Assembly (NCBI GenBank): GCA_963930775.1
Contig: OZ005690.1
Location: forward strand, 3,828,225-3,892,224
Length of the DNA: 64,000 nt
DNA from: Cliona cf. orientalis
Lineage: Eukaryota > Porifera > Demospongiae > Clionaida > Clionaidae
Direction of reading: 5' to 3'
The notes under the pieces were generated by a model. It was given only the letters and a program-made list of their open reading frames with translations. It did not search any database and was not told the origin of the DNA. Positions 11,341 through 22,119 of this stretch are shown piece by piece (position 1 is the stretch's first letter; each line of letters opens with the position of its first letter). A program made the position numbers and the translations under genes.

Positions 11341-11943
11341 TACCCCGCGCGCATGCGCAAGGGGTAAAGTAATCGGTTGTGTCGTCGTCGTCGTCGTCAT
11401 TAGCACAAAAATCGCCATATCTCGAGATGTAGGCGTCTAAGCGACTCATAAGCACAACGAATCAATCGAATTCGGCGAAAAAATGGCTTCAGTGTGCGTC
11501 AAATCGAGGGATACGGTCCACGAGCGTCACAAATAGTGCATGTTTGTTGGCCACCGTAGCCACGCCTATCGACAGTGCCCATCAATGCATAATACATGCC
11601 ATTATGCTTTCTGCTCATGCGCACAACTAACAAGCGTATGACTGGTAAAGGTCGTCGATGTTCTAAATACATGTAATTCTCGTGAAGTGACTGAAATCTG
11701 AAGCCCCATGGAATCAATCAGTATGTAAGATAGCTATACTATTATTACAACAAAATATAGGTACAAGTTCATGTCTTCCTAGTCTGGGTGCAGAGAGGGC
11801 TGTTTCAAGTGTCACCAGAACAATTAGCTAAGCAGCATTTCCATTATTTCTGTCAAGTTCACAAAAGTATAGCCATGCACCGAAAATAAATCTATAGATT
11901 GCACAATGTGCGCGCGGGGTATGTGCTCTACAGAGCTCTAGTT
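11341..11943. mobile_element. CCCCGCG-terminal repeat with GTC microsatellite
   Basis: Starts TACCCCGCGCGCATGCGCA and closes with GCGCGGGGTATGTGCTCTA. A second copy lies at 61329-62040. Both carry a short trinucleotide or GTC-rich tract after GGTAAAGTAATCGGTT or similar and the phrase AGCACAAAAATCG. The family seems to be a non-autonomous element of about 0.6-0.7 kb. Confidence 0.7.
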
Positions 11944-12292
11944 TTAATTGTGTTTCCTTTTTGAGAAATATTTGTTAATTAATTTTTTAGGTGCATGCTA
12001 AACTAAAAATTTAAGGTATTTTTTGTATTCTCTTAGATTGTAGTGTTCCTGAAGAATTGAGAAGAATCATTCCTATTTTGACAATTTGTTGAAATACTAT
12101 CACTTTACATCATTTGTCCAGCATCCATGCTAAAGAAATGAATGACTTTTACTAATTTCATTAAAAATTGCTGTGAAAATGACTGATTTTAGCCCAAATC
12201 TTGCAAAAGATTATTGGATGAAATAAAAGAGAATGTGTTTTTATTAGTGACAAGAAAGTTGAAACTTGGTTGTTAGCTATTACATAATATTT

Positions 12293-12405
12293 GTACAGGA
12301 AGCGCATGTATTTTGATATGACTGATATTCCATTCATAGAAAAGATTGTACAGGAAGCGCACTGTAATTTGATATGATTGGCATTCCATTTATAGAAAGA
12401 TTACG
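12293..12405 (+). repeat. Tandem pair of about 56-bp units
   Basis: TTGTACAGGAAGCGCA..TTTGATATGA..ATTCCATT is repeated once immediately downstream with a few substitutions. It lies about 400 bp upstream of the EF-hand gene and could be a duplicated regulatory patch or a short minisatellite. Confidence 0.7.
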
Positions 12406-12796
12406 TAATGAAGTTGTTAAAATGTAAGTGATACATTTGAATATAGTGCAAATTTGTCAAAACTTTCATGTTGATATAGCTATCATTAACTCCTTTGCAT
12501 AATATTATAGTGTCATTGCTATATATGGCTTTGTATGCAAACTTCTCCCTAGGGAATTTTCATTCAAATACCGTAAGTGGCAAGTTAGTGCTTGACAGGA
12601 TATGGTTGTATGCTTCTAAACTATTGTGTCTATGCTTTTTATGGACATATTAGTCCATTGAGTTGGACAAACATGCCTTTATAAGATGGGTTTCATCAGC
12701 CAATGGACCAGTTTAAGTTCCTGTCAGCTAGGCATTAGAGCACTATAATATAGACCAGTCAGTGCGTGTAAGATGTTTTTTCGAGAGTTGGCAACT

Positions 12797-13363
12797 ATGA
12801 GCTTTACAGAGATAGAGAAAGCTTTCCATCTACGAAAGATGAGAACACGTTTCAGAAGGCTGGACTACAATGAAGATGGATACATTTGTCGTAAAGATTT
12901 TGATCTCATGGGCAAAAAACTGGCTGAATACAGCGAAGTGACTGATGAACAAGCTGACTTAATCCACAAAGACTTCATGAAAATTGCTGATGCACTGAAG
13001 CTTAAACCTGGACGGAAGTTATCCATCGAGAAAGCTGCGAAAAAGGCCAGTAAATCTATCCTATCCATGTCACCAGAAGAACAAAAGGCCATGGTCCATG
13101 ATACTCACGGTGTGCTCTTTGATGCCATTGATACAAAAAAAGATGGACACATCTGTTTGGAAGAATTTAAGGCATATTTTTTCGTAATAGCCCCTGAGAA
13201 GTCAGAAGCTGATGTTGTCCGCTCATTCAACGCAATAGATGTAAATAGAAATAGAAAAATAAGTCGGAAAGAGTTTTTGGCAGCTGCTGAAGATTTTCTG
13301 TGTGGAGTGGAGGAAACACATGTTTCAAATTGTTTTTTTGGACACTCATTAGATGATATGTGA
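12797..13363 (+). CDS. EF-hand protein, sarcoplasmic calcium-binding-protein-like, copy 1
   Basis: A 188-residue intronless gene. The ATG at 12797 (MSFTEIEK) is preferred over the in-frame ATG at 12773 because the paralogue at 35090 starts at the matching residue. Loop 1 is D23-Y-N-E-D-G-Y-I..D34. A second motif position is degenerate. Loop 3 is DTKKDGHICLEE and loop 4 is DVNRNRKISRKE, giving the 1-3-4 pattern usual in sarcoplasmic calcium-binding proteins. In loop 4 the invariant central glycine is replaced by arginine, so calcium binding there is doubtful; the paralogue keeps DTDKNGEISREE. Cytosolic calcium buffering or sensing is the likely role. An A/T-rich promoter with a TATA-like CTATAATATA lies about 60 bp upstream. 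Confidence 0.8.
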   Translation: MSFTEIEKAFHLRKMRTRFRRLDYNEDGYICRKDFDLMGKKLAEYSEVTDEQADLIHKDFMKIADALKLKPGRKLSIEKAAKKASKSILSMSPEEQKAMVHDTHGVLFDAIDTKKDGHICLEEFKAYFFVIAPEKSEADVVRSFNAIDVNRNRKISRKEFLAAAEDFLCGVEETHVSNCFFGHSLDDM

Positions 13364-13610
13364 ATCAAAGAGTGTATACAGTTACAATTTATAAAGTTTG
13401 TATGTTTCATCCATTGCGAGTGAATATCTGTGTTCTCATGCATGCACATGGACAGTTTAATTTATGACGTGGACATTTACTTTTGTGTATGGTAATCATA
13501 TTATGTCGATATTAATGTCATCTTTTTTATGTTTCTAAGGCAAAACTCTTTTGTAAAAGTTTGATGTTGAACAATTTGTTTGTATATACCGAGATTAACT
13601 GAATCAGGGT

Positions 13611-13912
13611 CAGTGGCGGATTTAGGGGGTTTCGGAGGTTTTGACCAAACCCCGCTTTGGGGTGCACCTAGTAATAAAAAGTACTGATGATAGGCTAACT
13701 AGAACCCTCTCTCTGTCTACAGAACTAAGAAAACTGCTGTTGTGGCTCACCTTGGCATACTTTAGCAGAAAATTTGTTCAAAAATCGATCGGTTGGGCTG
13801 GTACCAGTGGTAGTTGTCTCAAACGATCAAAATGGGAGTGGCATGGCTTCTAAAACTTCGCGCGCAAGAGTATAACAGAGCCCCCCTTCAGGAAATCCTA
13901 GATCCGCCACTG
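13611..13912. mobile_element. hAT-like MITE with CAGTGGCGGAT ends
   Basis: CAGTGGCGGATTTAGG at the left is mirrored by CCTAGATCCGCCACTG at the right, 302 bp apart; CAGTGGCG is a terminal motif common in animal hAT elements. AGGGT flanks both ends. It lies about 250 bp after the stop codon of the EF-hand gene. Confidence 0.75.
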
Positions 13913-14266
13913 AGGGTTTGTATACAGCAATTATCAGAGTACCACAATAGTGGGAAATGTTTGCCATCACCTAACCTGGGACATCTTAATATAGTGATCC
14001 TGGGTACTATAGAGTCTGGATTCTGATAAGATTAACACATTTGTAGAGAGCTTCTTTGTCATGGATACAGATTCTCTGTCCTTGATTTACAGCTCTTTCC
14101 ACTTTCAGCATGTATAGGAATACATGCCACTATGATAGTGCCATGTATATATCATATTGCATCAGTGAAACTAGCACCTGCTCCATGATGTGGCTTCTGT
14201 TTTTTTTTTCACTTAGTCATCTACCTATATATGGCTTAGACATATTCAGTCTAGAGCTTTCTAGCC

Positions 14267-14280
14267 TGACGACCTTTACC
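14267..14280 (+). repeat. Exact 14-mer TGACGACCTTTACC
   Basis: Second exact occurrence of the interspersed motif. It lies about 70 bp before duplication copy A and 128 bp before the Ser/Thr-rich gene ATG. Confidence 0.6.
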
Positions 14281-14407
14281 TACTCTACTGACGAGTAAGT
14301 ACGTATAGGTCATTGGGAGAAAACATGTCCAGCATGAAATAGCCTAGTTAGAAGTCTGGTTCCAATGATCAGAAGTGAAGAGTGTATTGGAATCGGTGGT
14401 AGCCACA

Positions 14408-15892
14408 ATGTCGTATGGTAATGTGGTTGAGTATGCCGATAAGCTGGGTCTCCCTGGTGATCAGGTTAAAGTGCAATGTATGTTTCTGGGAAATATGTAT
14501 GAGATTCCTAGAAATCATTTAGGCAGATAATATACTGTGAGGTAGCTATCCTTGAGTGCACACAGTGGTCTTAATATTATTGTTGTTCACTTCCACATAG
14601 CTATAAAGTAGTTATGTTGTCCGTCCGTGTACTCAACACATATATCACTTCATAAGGTACTGTGGATAAGTGCAGCAAATTTATCATGGGGGGAGGGGGG
14701 CGATTATAGGCTTTCATGGTCTAATCATAGAAGCCAAAGGCCTCTTGTCATATTCTAACCCCCACCAGTGATGAATTATATACCATATTTTAACTACCAA
14801 TCATGTATACATAACTGTGGTCTAGACTATATATATGAAGCATAATTTATGTTATAGGTAGTTATGGCCAAGTAACCCTTATCTATACTCTTATTATGGC
14901 ATAAGTTATATTCTTGATAGCTATATACACCCCTTCAAGTTCCTGTACATACAGGATATAATATTATACCGTACCCTTGCGAAAGAGGGCCCATGGGCGG
15001 TGCACCTTACATTGGGCCAAGATTGGGGGATGGGCCGATATTCGAGGTATACCTCACAGCACAAGCAGCTACGTAGCTGAAATCCTATAAGTGTATCTAG
15101 CAGCACTAGCACTTGTAATTAGCTACATTTGTGTAAATTATCACCTGCCCAACCTATCTACCATATACTATTCTATGGTCATGTTTGTTCGAACAACAAT
15201 TTGTTCTTGTGTGACCTGATATATATACATTGTATCTATAGAAGAGCATGCGTTACCCTACAGTAACTTAGTCTAGTTACTGTAACGTTTTCATGCCAGA
15301 ACCATGATTAATTTTGTGCTAAAATTTGTTTCTCTATGAGATTGCGTTGGCCATAAATGATGTGTGCATGGTCCGGCTGTCAATAGCTCAATAATCTACA
15401 TACACACATACACACACCACTACAGGCACTCCAGGATCAAAATCTCTGACAGGTTTATCCACTCCTCGATCGTCGCTCACCACTGCTGGAATTTCCAACA
15501 CTTTATCCACCCCACCGATTCTCACCACCAGCAGCCCTGCACAATCACTCAGTCAACAGCAGTTCAAACCACTATCTAGCATCGTAGAAGCAGCTGGTCT
15601 TTCGCAGGTTGTGGCCAACCTGACTGCTGGAATGTTCTCCTCTGCAGCTGGCAGTGCCCAACTCACACCTAGTCTTGTGTCGACTCTAACACAACCTGGC
15701 TCAGTCAGTGGTACCGCTATGCAGGTATCGGCATCATCTGGTTCTCAGAACGTGCCAGTGGGATCAAGTGGTGTCAGTATTGGATCAACGGGATCAGTAG
15801 GTGTCGCCACAAATGCTAATCCGAGTGATTATTCTCAGGTGCAGTCTGTTCTAGATGGTAGCAATACATTAACTGTCTCTTCTAGCATATAG
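14408..15892 (+). CDS. Two-exon Ser/Thr-rich protein of unknown family
   Basis: Exon 1 is 14408-14477 (ATG, MSYGNVVEYADKLGLPGDQV...) and ends at a GTATGT donor in phase 1. Exon 2 is 15426-15892 after a TACAG acceptor; the split codon restores a cysteine and the frame runs to a TAG, giving 178 residues. The same exon 1, donor and acceptor are conserved in the partner copy at 30363. The N terminus is a short charged segment. The rest is low-complexity Ser/Thr/Gly/Gln with LTGLSTPRSSLTT and a more ordered stretch, PLSSIVEAAGLSQVVANLTA. Such composition is common in transcriptional activators, but no domain is recognised and no function is assigned. The partner copy is frameshifted, so this may be the only working copy. 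Confidence 0.55.
14969..15049. mobile_element. 81-bp insertion in the intron of the Ser/Thr-rich gene
   Basis: The partner intron (near 31368) lacks this block and reads straight through ATATTATACCT. Here TA precedes and follows a piece starting CCGTACCCTTGCGAAAG and ending TTCGAGGTA. This is a clean TA-target insertion, related to the left part of the element at 8416. Confidence 0.75.
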
Positions 15893-17542
15893 TTTCCTGA
15901 CACTCCAGTGATACTAATAAGGTGATATTATATTTCAGACTTAATGCTAGGATGGACAAAATGTGCTATAGATGTTGTATATTTTAGGACTGTTTCTTGG
16001 ACATGGCTTAGAGTTAAAAAGTTGAGTTTTTCAATAATTATGGTGCAATATGTCAATGATCAAAACTATAGTGTATTTTGTGAGATAGCAATTATAAAAA
16101 ATGTTCTTGGTCTCAATGGAGCCGTTCTGAGACGTGGAGAGTAACTTATGCACATGCGTATATCTCTAGCGAATATTTTTAGGCTTATATACTTAACTAT
16201 TGTATGGCTATAATATCGTAGAGGCTCATACTGTGTCAATAATATCTTTTGTGAGACAGCTAGACTAGGAACCTATTATCAGGAAGGTCCTGTGTCCTGA
16301 TGTTGTTTCTATGTATTAACTGTGGATCTATATCTGCTCACAAAAGATGTTATTATTATATATGCATGGCTGATTAAAGGTCACATAAAGCTCTAATCTT
16401 TAGACTAGAAGCTATATGGTTAGCCAAAGTGATAGTGTGTTTCAGTTCAGTTCACTACACACCTGTTGATTGATAACAAGCCTCTGGTGGATAGATTTTG
16501 TGGTTGCTAATACAAATGCGGTGTCCATGGAGGAACCTTACGCTTGTTCCACTGAATATATATAGAGCCAGAATGTACTTCTGGGAATTCCGGTAGCTTT
16601 TATAATAATACCTAGTATAATAATTATTATGTAGCCTATAGCATCACAATAATAGGTTCCTGGAAACGGAGGAGGGCAGATGCTCTAATTAAGTTCCTAT
16701 GGCCAACAATAATAATAAAAGTGATTTGCCCTATCAATATACAATAGAGGGGTCATGCACCTGATTGATAGTATAATATTATGCATGTTTGCTATAATAA
16801 TTATAATATCGGTAGCTACTGTAAATAATATGTAGTTCAGTTATAATAATCTATGATGATGACAATATGAGATGATAATAGTCCATGTTGATGACAACTT
16901 ACGGCACAACCATAATGTGCATGCATGCACTTGCTCTATGGCTGATAAATATTATAGTTACTGTAACTGTTGTGGTTATGAATGCAAATTAATGCATGAC
17001 ATTAACTGTAGTCTCAAAGGAGGAAGCTACTGATCAGCAACTATTATAGGTACATGTATAGTCATGCAGGGTTTGAGATTTTGGTGCCGCTTATAGTTCT
17101 CTATTGTTTAGTACCGTGACTGATAGAAGGAACTGCATGGTTCCATTCCAAAGTTTCTAAGGAAGCTATAAAGAATGATTGTAAATCTTGAGTTTATACT
17201 GCCATGCATCTGTGGGGTGCCAAGTGTGTCAAAATGCTAACAAATTTAATATACTTTTTCAGGAAAGTTGGTAGAATTAGCATACTAGGTCAATAGACTA
17301 AGTATATGCATGCAGGTACAGATCATTATGTAACTGATTCATTTCAGCAGATGTAGCATAATATACACGGTTATATAAATGAGGCACTTTTTCAAGAGAG
17401 CTATATGTAAGCTATGATTCACTTGCAATTGGGACGTGCTGCTCCCTTTGAGCACATTAATAGATTTGATTCCCAAAACCTGGGTGTGACAGGAACCTGG
17501 TCAGAATTAATTAACTTCCTGAAACTGTCACAGTGTTGAATG
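15893..17542. other. Non-coding spacer inside duplication A
   Basis: No gene. It is colinear with 32136-33470. It includes a short dispersed repeat (GTTAAAAAGTTGAG..CAATATGTCAATGATC near 16012-16063) that recurs near 21778, 25950 and 32366 in the same orientation, and several CATGCATG and TAGCTA runs. Confidence 0.7.
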
Positions 17543-17550
17543 TATAAAAT
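17543..17550 (+). promoter_or_regulatory. Candidate TATA box of dead methyltransferase 3
   Basis: TATAAAAT about 95 bp upstream of the ancestral ATG, in a stretch otherwise almost identical to the flank of the intact copy, where the same place reads AGATAAAA (33472). The working copy therefore has the weaker box. Confidence 0.4.
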
Positions 17551-17639
17551 TCCTTCAGTAACACACATTCGTGTCAAATTCTGTAGCTAAAGTACTGTTG
17601 AACAGCAAGCCAACATAGATTCCATTGTAGCGGCTAAAA

Positions 17640-18403
17640 ATGTCTGGGAATACCACATCTCAAGCATCTAGTTATGAGCAAAAAAAGCAAAGGCCAAAGA
17701 AATGGTGGGCTAGACTTAATAGATATGCTTAAAATAGAGAAGGGTGCCACTGTTCTTGACCTGGAATGTGGGACTGGCTACCTCACAAAAGTGTTGTCAG
17801 AGCGAGTTGGACCGGAGGGGAAGGTGGTGGCTGTAGACCCTGATGGTGAAATACTTAAGATTGCAAGAGACAAATACTCTTCCGGCAATATCGAGTACAT
17901 CCAAGCTGATGACAGGACATTTCCAGCAGGGCAGTACGATCTTGTGTTCTCTAATGCTGTGATACACTGGATCAGTGACAAAGAAGGGCTGCACAAACAT
18001 GTCTACAACAATCTTTGTGCTGGAGGCCGCTTTGCATTTACAACGCCTGATGGTTTCTTTCCAAACCCAGCAGTTGGTATAAAACTATTTGATGAACTAG
18101 TGCATCCAGACTTCCTTCATCAGATGTTTCATGAGAAAATGATCCTATTGAATTGTAATGAATATAGGAATATTTCCACCTCTGCTGGTTTCAAAACTAT
18201 ATCAGGCTGTGAAAAGTATTGACTTGCAGTGGAGCAGTTTGGATTCCTACATTGATGCTATGTATGGTTGATTCCAAGGAGAGTTTGATCCAAAACAATT
18301 TGACAAAGATAAACTGGACGAGATAAGCAGCAGCATGGAGATGGTCCTGTTGTTGCACCAGAGCCTCATATATAGGAGGCTCTACGTCATACTCACCAAA
18401 TAA
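17640..18403 (+). pseudogene. Methyltransferase copy 3, frameshifted pseudogene
   Basis: Nearly identical in DNA to the intact gene at 33569-34330. Lesions seen by alignment: one extra A in the run after TATGAGC shifts the N-terminal frame; the motif I context reads LECGTG instead of LGCGTG; a short deletion follows AAAACTATATC and shifts frame; TGG of the WFQGEF motif is TGA; one A is missing in GAGATAA(A)GC; and ATAT is inserted in CATAGG near the end. A 182-residue frame survives in the middle. The damage looks recent because the rest of the sequence has few substitutions. Confidence 0.9.
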
Positions 18404-18583
18404 AAGAACATTAATTGTGCATGTTATATATAGCGCTAGCTATAGCTAGCTGTGCATGTGTATTAATTTTGGCTGAGTATGAATACACTGATCCCTCTCG
18501 ATTGCCTCCCACCACAGCGTTTAGTTATTAGCTAATACCTTTTTTTCTGCGGCGAGGGTTAATAGTGACATGCAGGGCCTGTT

Positions 18584-19005
18584 TGGGGCGAGCCTGAGCT
18601 GAGCCTCTGAAAGTCTCTGTCAGTAGCTGGACTCAAAAACTTTAATCAAAGCCATAGCACGATAGATGATCTTGAAGACCACTGATACAGATCCAAGCAA
18701 ACAATGATAGACAGTCTTATAGTGCCGTGTAGGCCTGTAGGTCTACAGCTGCATGATAGTCCCCTCCATCCTTCAGTGCCCGATGCAATACAAGCTTGAG
18801 TGTAAATTTGCAATTCGCTAAATTAGAACGGCGTATATACGGCCCGTGTCCCAGGCACGAGAATGCGCAATAGAATATTTCGCGTTTATGTCCGTAGAGC
18901 ATCACTGGGTATATAATTTCGCGTGACCAACGTACCATAATATATATATATACAATTCGCGCACAGCTGTACCGTTTATGTGGGGCTCGCTCAGGCTCGC
19001 CCCAA
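18584..19005. mobile_element. MITE with TTGGGGCGAGCCTGAGC ends
   Basis: TTGGGGCGAGCCTGAGC at the left and GCTCAGGCTCGCCCCAA at the right are exact inverted copies. The interior of about 420 bp has no domain-bearing frame. Its right end has been copied together with flank in the tandem duplication that follows. Confidence 0.7.
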
Positions 19006-19430
19006 TTATTCATTAATTACGTATATTAGATGTTTATGATGTGTTGTTGCTTATCAGTATAATAGTTGCATAGCTTTAAAGCTGAGGTACACTCAGGATG
19101 TGATAAAATTTTTCATAGTACTATTGGGTGGGTGGGTGGGGGGGGGGTATGCACATGATTCAGTGCTCATAATATATATATATACAATTCGCGCACAGCT
19201 GTACCGTTTATGTGGGCCTCGCTCAGGCTCGCCCCAATTATTAATAGCTATAATGTAATAATATTATTCATTAATTACGTATATTAGATGTTTATGATGT
19301 GTTCAGTGTTGCTTATCAGTATAATAGTTGCATAGCTTTAAAGCTGAGGACCAGTGAGGTACACTCAGGATGTGGTAAAATTTTTCATAGTACTATTGGG
19401 TGGGTGGGTGGGGGGGGGGGGGTATGCACG
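18937..19430 (+). repeat. Tandem duplication of about 230 bp ending in a G tract
   Basis: Two copies (about 18937-19150 and 19168-19430) share the TA dinucleotide run, CAATTCGCGCACAGCTGTAC, the MITE right end, and GGGTGGGTGGG followed by a poly-G run of differing length. The second copy has short extra pieces (AATAGCTATAATGT, GACCAGTGAG). Confidence 0.85.
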
Positions 19431-19718
19431 TGATTCAGTGCTCATATACGTGCAGTGGTTGTTGACCCCAGTTGATGTTCGAATAATGCGCTTTGCGCGT
19501 GCGTACGGCCGGCCGTACGTGCAACGCTAGCGTTAGCACGTGCGTATAATAATATTATAGTGAACAGCTTAATTACCCGCCAATACTTCCGGCTAATAAT
19601 ATACGGTATGTGCACATCATGTGCATGCCGGATAACATACTAGACAGAAGTGGCATGTATAATAATAATAATATCATTATAGTGAATCAATCTTGTTTAG
19701 CTGAAACTACAGACACAT

Positions 19719-20041
19719 TAGTCTCGCTAGCCACACCCTTCAATCTCCGCACGCGAGAAAGAGGGTCGATCTGGTAACTTCGCGTACATCGAGTTGTACA
19801 CGCTCCAAGATCCTGGAGCGACCAATCAGATTGCAGCTTTTCGGCGTTACCATAGCGCAATAACCGCGCATTGTTATTAAACATCGCGCGCCTATATTGA
19901 ATGCCAGGCAAGCGCGCGCCGCGCAATCTAAACTTAACGTGACGTCACGTAAAACGGTCCATTATTGAATTCCGGCAGCACAACGTGAAGGTACAAGACC
20001 CTCTTTCTCTCGAAGATTGAAGGGTGTGGCTTGCGAGACTA
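19719..20041. mobile_element. 323-bp MITE forming the upstream region of GNAT 1
   Basis: Left end TAGTCTCGCTAGCCACACCC and right end GGGTGTGGCTTGCGAGACTA are inverted copies extending through TTCAATCT and AGAAAGAGGGTC. CAGACACAT is duplicated on both sides (19710-19718 and 20042-20050), a 9-bp target duplication as in Mutator-like elements. The right end lies 17 bp before the GNAT start codon, so the element probably supplies leader or promoter sequence. Confidence 0.85.
19940..19947 (+). promoter_or_regulatory. Palindromic CRE-like site TGACGTCA
   Basis: A perfect ACGTGACGTCACGT palindrome (19937-19950) inside the MITE, about 110 bp upstream of the GNAT ATG. TGACGTCA is the CREB/ATF consensus; regulation by such factors is inference. 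Confidence 0.45.
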
Positions 20042-20058
20042 CAGACACATGCAGAATT

Positions 20059-20985
20059 ATGGCAAGTGAGAAGTTTATAGTCAGAAGTGCACTAGTGGAA
20101 GACATGAAAGTACCTACTCGTCTGGGAGTTCTGGAAAATTGGCATTTCGGGACTCACGACTTGGCTTCAATTTATTCTGCCGACCCAACTGGATTCTTTG
20201 TTGGAGAACTGAATGGTGAAGTCATTGGTCACATCAGTGCCGTCAAGTATCCTTTACACTCAGCTTTCATTGGTACATTCATTGTTGCAAAGGAACACAG
20301 AGGAAAGGGATATGGCAGACAAACCTGGGATGCAGCATGGAAGTCTCTGGACAGAGATTACACTATTGGCCTTGTTGCTGTCACTCACATGATTCCAAGG
20401 TACGAAAAGCTGGGATTTCATGCAGTATGGAACACTTTTGTTGCTAAACTGGATGTGCAGATTGTCGCCAAGAAGCTTGCAGATCATAAATCTCTGGGTG
20501 GTGTCTCAATTACTCCAGCAGCTGCATTAGATTTAGAAAAGGTGTGTAGCTATGATGCTTCGGTCTTTGGGACCCCAAGGGACCGTTTTATTGAAAAATG
20601 GATTAACATGCCTGGAAATCTCTGCTGGGTAGCTATCTCTGAGAAGGGAGATGTTGTTGGGTACATTGCTGTACGCCAGTTCACCAGTGATAACGGGAAG
20701 GAGATTCAGCTAGGTTTGGCTCCACTTTACGCTAATAACGATCAAATAGCAAAATCTCTGCTAAAAATGGCAGCAGAAGCTTATCTATCAAATGACGCCA
20801 CGTCGACAAGCAAGATAGACCTTTTCTATGGTGATGGAGGAAGCACTGGTCATCATGCTTCACAGCTAATGCAAGAATTGGAGGCCACTGCTTTTCACAT
20901 TGGACAAAGGATGTACACATGTGGAGTACCCCCTGGTCGTCAGCAAGAAAAAATGTACGGCATTTTCATGCCAGCCTTTGACTGA
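20059..20985 (+). CDS. Double-domain GNAT acetyltransferase, copy 1 (intact)
   Basis: 308 residues from the ATG at 20059 (MASEKFIV), chosen because copies 2 and 4 start at the same place; an upstream in-frame ATG at 20017 lies within the MITE. The N-terminal GNAT domain has the acetyl-CoA pyrophosphate loop R81-G-K-G-Y-G86 after strand 4 (TFIVAKEHR). The second half, from about residue 150, resembles the C-terminal acetyltransferase-like domain of YitH/HolE-type proteins (W-V-A-I-S-E..GYIAVRQF, then a conserved tail PPGRQQEKMYGIF). The substrate is unknown; small amines are typical. It is intronless, and is the only undamaged member of five GNAT copies or fragments in the window. Confidence 0.85.
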   Translation: MASEKFIVRSALVEDMKVPTRLGVLENWHFGTHDLASIYSADPTGFFVGELNGEVIGHISAVKYPLHSAFIGTFIVAKEHRGKGYGRQTWDAAWKSLDRDYTIGLVAVTHMIPRYEKLGFHAVWNTFVAKLDVQIVAKKLADHKSLGGVSITPAAALDLEKVCSYDASVFGTPRDRFIEKWINMPGNLCWVAISEKGDVVGYIAVRQFTSDNGKEIQLGLAPLYANNDQIAKSLLKMAAEAYLSNDATSTSKIDLFYGDGGSTGHHASQLMQELEATAFHIGQRMYTCGVPPGRQQEKMYGIFMPAFD

Positions 20986-21675
20986 TTAAAGTGATTATTA
21001 TTGATGCTAGGTATAGATAATAGTAGTAGTAGCTATCATGATGATGGATAAAAATTTAGGGAGCCTGTCCAAAGTTCTTGTGGAAAGATTAACATCATTA
21101 TGACGTTAACAGTTTACCCTCCCCCCCTAAGAAATGAGATGTATTATTTTGATGAATGTTCTCCCCTGTGTGGTAGTGTGGGTATGAGAGTGCTTGTGAA
21201 GACTCGTTCCTGGACATTCCTCTGGTGATAAAGCCGTTTGGATCCAACAAGACCCACGGCAGCGTGGTGAGTCAGCTAACACTAGTAGCACAGTTTCTAT
21301 TGGATTGGGGAATGGATCTACATTGTCATGCTCATCTGTCTCATGGCAGTTAAGACTTACTCCCCCTCTTAACATCACAGCATTTCAGCATAGATTCAAC
21401 ACTGAATCTCTGATTCAGCTCCATTTAGCCTATACACATTCAGTATTCACTTGTATTCTACAGGGCTAGCTATGTCTTCATGGATTCATTACATACCTGT
21501 GCTTCTTTGATAGTTTTTTGCTTTCCTGTAGCTATGCGTACACTTTTCAGCTACATAGTGCTCGACACAGCTGTCACTAAAATGCAAATTTTGACGCTGC
21601 TGGAGGCATATCTGGACTTGTTCAACCACAAGAATGCATAATCACAACTAAAGCTCAAGTCTGCTGACAATGCAG

Positions 21676-21770
21676 TTGTAAAAATTAATCTCATGGACCA
21701 AGACCCCCCCCCCCCCCCCAACGTTATAATGACAGTCATTTATCCACAAGGACTTCGGATAAGCTGCTCC
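21676..21770. repeat. Copy of a C-tract-centred repeat
   Basis: AATTAATCTCATGGACCAAG, a run of C, then ATAATGACAGTCAT and CCACAAGGACTTCGG. The reverse complement matches 26593-26690 (GTCCTTGTGGAAAAATTAAT..GTCATTATGATGTTAGGGGG..TTGGTCCATGAC). Partial copies start near 21060 and 39255. Confidence 0.65.
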
Positions 21771-21910
21771 AATTGTGGTTAAAAGGTCAAGATTCTCGAT
21801 TATGTTGTAATGTCAATGAACACCATTGGTGCTAATTGAATCCTGGATGCATGCTGTGAAATTTAGTGTACTATGAAAAAATTTAATAGTAGTGATAGCT
21901 GCATAGTATA

Positions 21911-22119
21911 TACCGTAGGACGGGTTTTAATTGCGTAGTTTAATAATTGCGTTCTAGTCAAGTCAGACCAAATTGCGAATCCAATAATTGCAATGGACGA
22001 CCCCGTACCGTACCGTAGTATACGTGCACGTTTATGTTTGCGAATCTATTAATTGCGAAGGTAGAAAAACTCGCAATTCGCAATTAATAGATACTCGCAA
22101 TAAAACCCGACCTACAGTA
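21911..22119. mobile_element. MITE with TACCGTAGGACGGG ends
   Basis: TACCGTAGGACGGGTTTTAA is mirrored at the right by AAAACCCGACCTACAGTA, with TA at both edges. The interior is rich in AATTGCG. It is absent from the partner segment near 39640, where the flanks are joined differently. Confidence 0.75.

Larger units (their letters stand above)
14337..18493 (+). repeat. Segmental duplication A (partner at 30304-34402)
   Basis: About 4.1 kb is colinear with 30304-34402 across the Ser/Thr-rich gene, its long 3' flank and a methyltransferase. Start AGAAGTCTGGTTCCAATGA and end GGCTGAGTATGAATACACTG are shared. Differences are dominated by transposon insertions and short indels, which makes the pair a useful empty-site control. 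Confidence 0.9.
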
